A program made the position numbers and the translations under genes. A DNA stretch of 64,000 nucleotides, taken from NCBI GenBank assembly GCA_937922235.1, contig CAKZVC010000018.1, forward strand, positions 1 to 64,000. Reading direction: 5' to 3'. The notes under the pieces were generated by a model, which did no database searches, was not told the origin of the DNA, and saw only the letters and a list, made by a program, of their open reading frames with translations. How positions within the stretch are numbered: position 1 is the stretch's first letter; each line of letters starts with the position of its first letter. The stretch is from an uncultured Acidimicrobiales bacterium (lineage in GTDB: Bacteria; Actinomycetota; Acidimicrobiia; Acidimicrobiales; SHLQ01). Below are positions 59,866 to 64,000 of this stretch, piece by piece.

Positions 59866-60179
59866 CTCCCAGTTGTTACCGCCTGGTACCCCCATGTTGG
59901 GGTATTTGTCGATAGAGGTGCACGAGCGCGCAGTTTGTTCGCCGTTCGCTGTTCTGGTTTGTTTTTCGGCCTGGCACCATGTGGGTGGAGACGGTGGATT
60001 CCCTCCGATTCGCCGGGTGCCTTGGATCTGATTATTTGGGTCCTTGCACCCGGTGATCCGAGTTTTAGACCGTCATCGGAGGCGAGCTCGATGAGCCCTT
60101 TTGGGCTTTCTGCGCAGCCCGGCCTGCGCTACTCTCGGCTCTTGAGTTGCCGAAAGACACCCTCGGCGGGGTCCGGTAA
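59866..60179 (+). other. 314-base intergenic region with two weak hairpins
   Basis: No ORF I would support. A hairpin at 59887-59904 (TACCCC/GGGGTA plus TTTG) may end the sugar-transferase transcript. A second at 60093-60107 (AGCCC TTTT GGGCT) is followed by T-rich sequence. The remainder (GGTTTGTTTTTC near 59957, TTATTTGGG near 60033) is the most AT-rich part of this area and may hold the promoter of the regulator gene at 60180. Confidence 0.5.
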
Positions 60180-60956
60180 TTGCCCCCGAACGAGATGCGG
60201 AAGCTCGCTGCAATGGAACTATCGAACGCGATCGACAACGTCAACGATGAGCGATCGGTATTGTCGCGACGCAACGAAGACCTCGAGGAGTTGCTTGCCT
60301 TCGCCGTGCGCCGTCTTGTGCACGAACCGTTCGAGGTGCTTGCGAAGGGACTAAACCCGAGTCGGTTCGAAGGATGGTCGAAGGGGGCACGCAGCAAGGT
60401 TGCTCGACAGTACGGATCGGCTAGCGACCTGGTCGCCGAGGTGCTTCGTCGAGCGAGCACTCCTGAACGGGGCGATCTGGCTGGCACTCTCGAAACTGCG
60501 GCCGAAGTGATCGTCGCAGGCGAACCGTACGAGGTCGTCTCACGCGAGTTCGCCCGGGCGTTCTACAACAATCTCGCAAACGACGATGGGTTCAAGGTCC
60601 AGATCTTGGCGTGGACAGCATCGTCGAATCGTGAGTCACTACGCCAAGACCTGAGCGGGCTCTACGACTCCATGCAGGAACGCATTGCGCTCGGCATCAC
60701 CGCGGTACTCGAATCGGCCGACCGCGAGCTCAAGCCGGGCCTCACCGTTGAGGAGCAGGCCGCAATGCTGCTTGCCGTTACCGAAGGGGCTGTCCTTCAA
60801 GGGGCTGTGCGCGGTCACGATCAGGTGCGGGAGCGCTATGCCGAGTACGTGATCTTCATGATCCAAAATGGCAGTGAACCGCGGACCCAAATCATCCTCA
60901 CCGATGACGCTCCCTCGGCCGTCGTTCATACAACAAGCGATCAAGCAGGTCGATAG
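60180..60956 (+). CDS. TetR-like regulatory protein (probable)
   Basis: 258 residues from TTG 60180; ATG 60195 is equally plausible. An N-terminal helical part (EELLAFAVRRLVHEPFEVLA, then ARSKVARQYGSASDLVAEVLRRA) has the size of a degenerate TetR-type HTH. The rest is helical and resembles a TetR ligand/dimer domain (TAAEVIVAGEPYEVVSREFARAFYNN, LTVEEQAAMLLAVTEGAVLQGAVRG). The last ~30 residues are variable. It probably regulates genes nearby, perhaps the sugar transferases or pgm. The family assignment is weak. Confidence 0.4.
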   Translation: MPPNEMRKLAAMELSNAIDNVNDERSVLSRRNEDLEELLAFAVRRLVHEPFEVLAKGLNPSRFEGWSKGARSKVARQYGSASDLVAEVLRRASTPERGDLAGTLETAAEVIVAGEPYEVVSREFARAFYNNLANDDGFKVQILAWTASSNRESLRQDLSGLYDSMQERIALGITAVLESADRELKPGLTVEEQAAMLLAVTEGAVLQGAVRGHDQVRERYAEYVIFMIQNGSEPRTQIILTDDAPSAVVHTTSDQAGR

Positions 60957-61015
60957 TCAGCCGATAGATCGACCGGGTGCGCCAACCCGAAGACCTGATC
61001 GAGGAGACTTGCCAG

Positions 61016-62650
61016 ATGCACGAACGCGCCGGAACGCTTGCTCAACCTGACGACCTCATCGATGTCGATGCGCTGCTGTCGGCGTACCACGACATCACCC
61101 CTGACCCGACAAATGTCGATCAGCGGGTCGAGTTCGGAACCTCGGGTCACCGCGGATCAGCATTCGACGGGTCGTTCAACGACGATCACATCGCTGCGAC
61201 CACACAGGCGATCGTTGAGTACCGAGCTGGTCAGGGCATCAGTGGTCCGCTCTTCCTCGCCAAGGACACCCACGCGCTGAGCGACCCGGCTTGGGTCACC
61301 GCCCTCGAGGTCCTTGCAGCTAACGACGTCACGGTCATGGTCGACTCGGCTGGTCGGTTCACTCCAACCCCGGCCGTAAGTCATTCGATCTTGCACCACA
61401 ACCGACGCGGGGGAGCGCAGGCGGACGGCATCGTCGTCACTCCATCGCACAACCCACCTCGTGACGGGGGCTTCAAATACAACCCGCCGCATGGCGGTCC
61501 GGCCGATTCCGATGCCACGTCGTGGATAGCGAATCGAGCCAACGAACTGCTCGAAGCCGGCAACGTTGGTGTTAAGCGAATCGGTGAGGCTGCTGCTCGG
61601 GGTGCCGACACTACGCACGCGCACGACTACATGGGCAAGTACGTTTCCGACCTCGGGAGCGTCCTCAACCTCGATGCGATTCGAACAGCAGGCGTACGGA
61701 TCGGCGCTGATCCGCTCGGTGGCGCAGCTGTCGACTACTGGGGTGCGATCGCCGAGACCCACAATCTCGACCTCACTGTCATCAACCCCGAGGTCGACCC
61801 AACGTGGCGTTTTATGACGCTCGACTGGGACGGCAAGATCCGAATGGACTGCTCATCGCCGAACGCAATGGCTTCGCTCGTGGCAGGCCGAGACCGTTTC
61901 GACATCTCGACCGGAAACGACGCCGACGCCGACCGACACGGCATCGTCACTCCCGATACAGGCCTCATGAACCCGAACCATTTCTTGGCCGTCGCCATCG
62001 ACTATCTCTTCGCGAACCGGCCCGAGTGGGGAGCGTCGACCGCAATTGGCAAGACGCTCGTGTCGTCATCGATGATCGATCGGGTCGCCGCCGACTTGGG
62101 GCGCACGCTGATCGAGGTTCCGGTCGGGTTCAAATGGTTCGTGCCCGGCCTTGTCGACGGTTCGGTTGGATTTGGGGGCGAGGAGTCGGCAGGGGCGTCG
62201 TTCCTCCGCAAAGACGGAAGTGTCTGGAGTACCGACAAGGACGGCCTCATCCTGTGCTTGCTCGCCGCCGAGATTCAGGCGGTCACGGGCAAGAGCCCAA
62301 GCGAACGCTACGCCGAGCTCACTGAGCAGCACGGTGCTCCGGCCTATGCCAGGGTCGATGCACCAGCTACCCGGTCGCAAAAGGCCACGCTGAAGGCGTT
62401 GCAACCGTCCGATGTCACCGCAACCGAGATCGCTGGCGAACCAATCGTTGCGACCCACACCGAAGCTCCTGGCAACGGTGCTGCCATTGGCGGTCTCAAA
62501 GTTCAGACCGAGAGCGCGTGGTTCGCTGCCCGCCCATCGGGCACCGAAGACGTCTACAAGATCTACGCCGAGAGCTTCCAAGGTCCAGATCATTTGGCAC
62601 AGGTCCAGGACCAAGCAAAAGCCCTGGTAGATGCGGTTCTACGGGCCTGA
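61016..62650 (+). CDS. pgm: Phosphoglucomutase (alpha-D-glucose-phosphate specific)
   Basis: 544 residues from ATG 61016, chosen because GAGGAG lies 9 bases upstream and MHERAGTLAQPDDLIDVDAL aligns with the E. coli Pgm start. The frame opens at GTG 60977. Pgm converts glucose-1-phosphate and glucose-6-phosphate, feeding nucleotide-sugar synthesis for polysaccharides. The catalytic serine loop is GIVVTPSHNPPRDGGFKYNPP, the metal loop is STGNDADADRHGIVTPD, and VEFGTSGHRGSAF and the phosphate-binding SAWFAARPSGTEDVYKIYAE are clear. The link with the sugar transferases upstream is reasonable. Confidence 0.94.
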   Translation: MHERAGTLAQPDDLIDVDALLSAYHDITPDPTNVDQRVEFGTSGHRGSAFDGSFNDDHIAATTQAIVEYRAGQGISGPLFLAKDTHALSDPAWVTALEVLAANDVTVMVDSAGRFTPTPAVSHSILHHNRRGGAQADGIVVTPSHNPPRDGGFKYNPPHGGPADSDATSWIANRANELLEAGNVGVKRIGEAAARGADTTHAHDYMGKYVSDLGSVLNLDAIRTAGVRIGADPLGGAAVDYWGAIAETHNLDLTVINPEVDPTWRFMTLDWDGKIRMDCSSPNAMASLVAGRDRFDISTGNDADADRHGIVTPDTGLMNPNHFLAVAIDYLFANRPEWGASTAIGKTLVSSSMIDRVAADLGRTLIEVPVGFKWFVPGLVDGSVGFGGEESAGASFLRKDGSVWSTDKDGLILCLLAAEIQAVTGKSPSERYAELTEQHGAPAYARVDAPATRSQKATLKALQPSDVTATEIAGEPIVATHTEAPGNGAAIGGLKVQTESAWFAARPSGTEDVYKIYAESFQGPDHLAQVQDQAKALVDAVLRA

Positions 62651-62741
62651 AGACTCATAGGGTGATGATTCAATCAAAATAGTGCACGGAGAGTGACATT
62701 ATTCTACAGTTGGGGACTCCCCATCAATCGGTCGGATCCCT

Positions 62742-64000
62742 ATGTCTCTCAAAATGGCGCCATCTGCAATTGCACTTGCGATTGCTCTACTCGCAGTCAC
62801 CCTCGTGGTGACTGGTCCAGCAACCCAGGCTTCGGCTGCAGCGGGAGACGGCGGCTGGGTTGATCATCCCGGTCTCGTTCCTGACTCTCCTGAGGGCGGC
62901 TACCCGATCATCCTCAAGACGCCGACCATCTTTGGCGTTAACAACAACTGCCCGCAGGGCTGCGAGGCACCTCGAAAGACGCTGGCCATCGACATGGTCG
63001 GGCCGTACATCGTGTCGGGCGGAAACTTCTTGAACATCGAGTTGCCGAACAACGGCGGCGTCGTCAACCAGCCGTATCTTGCGGTCTTCGACAGTCGCAC
63101 AAAAGGATTGGTCTGCACCGACCTCGACGTAGACAACGAGGTGCTCGCCATTGCGCCTGGTCCACAAGCCAACACCGCGATCATCGGCGGCCGTTTTGAC
63201 AAGGTCACCGGATCCGACGGAGTTGAACGAACACGGAACAAGGTGGCACTCGTCGACCTCGACACTTGCTCGGTCGACAAGACCTGGATCGTCTCCGCCC
63301 TCAACGGCAAGGTCACCGAGTTGGCCGTTACCGGCAACCGCCTCTTCATCGGCGGCGACTTCACCAACGTCGCGGGCACCTCGATCGACCACATTGCTGA
63401 GGTCTCGCACGACGCCGCCGCGCTCAACACGGACTTCGATCCAAACTTTGAGAACGCTCTAAGCCGTGCGGTTGTTGCGATGGAGGCATCACCGGACGGA
63501 TCTCGCCTGGCGATTGTGCACCGCGCCACGCGCATCATGGGGGACGACATGCGCGGGTCGGCGATTTTCGACATCAGCGACCCGGGCGACATCACCCTCA
63601 CCGACCATGAGATGTCGCCGAGCATTGGCACTGGCGACGGTGCAGGAAAGCCGTACGACAACTACTTCGACATCCAAGATGGAACGATCTCGCCCGACTT
63701 CTCGACCATCGTCATCGCTCAGGGCACAGCCACGATTTCTGACTACGTCACGGCCTTGCCGACAACCGAAGACTTTGTGTCGGAAATCTGGCAGAAGTTC
63801 ATGCGCGACTCCAGCTTTGGAGTGGCCGCCACGAACGACATCGTTTACGTCTCGGGTCACTTCTGCAAGATCGACGGCGGCCCAGGTGCGACAGCGACCA
63901 TGGCCCCGAACTCTGGACCTGATGAGTGCACGGGCAGCCGCAACTTCGCCGGCGGCGTCTGGCGAACTCAGCTCGCCGCACTCGACGCCAATACGGGCAC
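62742..64000 (+). CDS. Secreted propeller-like protein (cut by the right edge)
   Basis: 419 full codons are visible with no stop. ATG 62742 starts a signal peptide (APSAIALAIALLAVTLVVTG, then PATQASAA). The rest is rich in short strand motifs such as RLFIGGDFTNVAGTSIDHIAEVS and IVYVSGHFCKIDGG, similar to the repeated VGGxF..xxG units of bacterial propeller/DUF5122-type surface proteins. Disulfide-like Cys pairs are present (NNNCPQGCEAP, GLVCTDLD..DTCSVDK). It is probably an extracellular protein; the C-terminus and anchoring are outside the window. Confidence 0.7.
   Translation, partial: MSLKMAPSAIALAIALLAVTLVVTGPATQASAAAGDGGWVDHPGLVPDSPEGGYPIILKTPTIFGVNNNCPQGCEAPRKTLAIDMVGPYIVSGGNFLNIELPNNGGVVNQPYLAVFDSRTKGLVCTDLDVDNEVLAIAPGPQANTAIIGGRFDKVTGSDGVERTRNKVALVDLDTCSVDKTWIVSALNGKVTELAVTGNRLFIGGDFTNVAGTSIDHIAEVSHDAAALNTDFDPNFENALSRAVVAMEASPDGSRLAIVHRATRIMGDDMRGSAIFDISDPGDITLTDHEMSPSIGTGDGAGKPYDNYFDIQDGTISPDFSTIVIAQGTATISDYVTALPTTEDFVSEIWQKFMRDSSFGVAATNDIVYVSGHFCKIDGGPGATATMAPNSGPDECTGSRNFAGGVWRTQLAALDANTG

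Overview
The window comes from a high-GC, Gram-positive-type actinobacterium. I infer class Acidimicrobiia (an Ilumatobacter-like relative). The grounds are frequent GTG/TTG starts, a SigH/RsrA-type sigma and zinc anti-sigma pair, the actinobacterial DUF2342 metalloprotease next to tilS, DUF2510 and Excalibur domains, and the actinobacterial block hpt-ftsH-folE-folP-folB-folK-DUF2520-panC-nadC-coaX-lysS. No 16S rRNA is present, so this placement is an inference.

Layout. 0-0.8 kb: the end of tuf and rpsJ, then a strong terminator, so rpsJ is cut off from the rest of the S10 operon. 0.8-10.7 kb: mixed single genes. These include a lone FtsH-ectodomain-like membrane protein, a thioredoxin-fold lipoprotein with an in-frame UGA exactly at the first active-site Cys (candidate selenoprotein), an AI-2E-type permease, a secreted sugar-dehydrogenase-like protein, a HAD phosphatase and a GGDEF-EAL protein. 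10.7-14.2 kb: tRNA-Thr(CGT) followed by an island of small accessory genes (one toxin-antitoxin-like pair, the rest unrecognised). Its module boundaries carry degenerate copies of that tRNA. 14.2-21.6 kb: trmB, a P-loop kinase, an M20 amidohydrolase, a membrane HNH protein, an M14 peptidase, a homocysteine methyltransferase and an acyltransferase. 21.7-25.4 kb: an ECF sigma factor fused through a membrane helix to an extracellular domain, next to a secreted binding-domain protein. Both genes carry the same promoter-like motif. 25.4-36.3 kb: metabolic singles, a 1,528-residue coiled-coil protein, a DUF2510 protein, a PilZ protein and an EcsC-like protein.

36.4-41.4 kb is a close-packed run: ECF sigma, zinc anti-sigma, a 49-residue membrane protein, DUF2342 protease, tilS, an MFS exporter and a DinB protein. 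42.7-56.8 kb is the housekeeping cofactor block: hpt, ftsH, folate genes (folE, folP, folB, folK), pantothenate/CoA (DUF2520, panC, coaX), NAD (nadC), a CobW-type GTPase, an aldose epimerase and lysS. Many of its genes overlap by 4-8 bases, which suggests coupled translation. 57-62.7 kb: two tandem paralogous polyprenyl-phosphate sugar transferases, a TetR-like regulator and phosphoglucomutase, consistent with exopolysaccharide or surface-glycan precursor supply. The right edge cuts a secreted propeller-like protein.

The observations I rate highest are the candidate selenoprotein with a GGUC-loop bSECIS-like hairpin, the membrane-anchored sigma factor with its shared promoter, and the tRNA-Thr-derived repeats that partition the island. 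Everything here was read by eye; no searches or folding programs were run.
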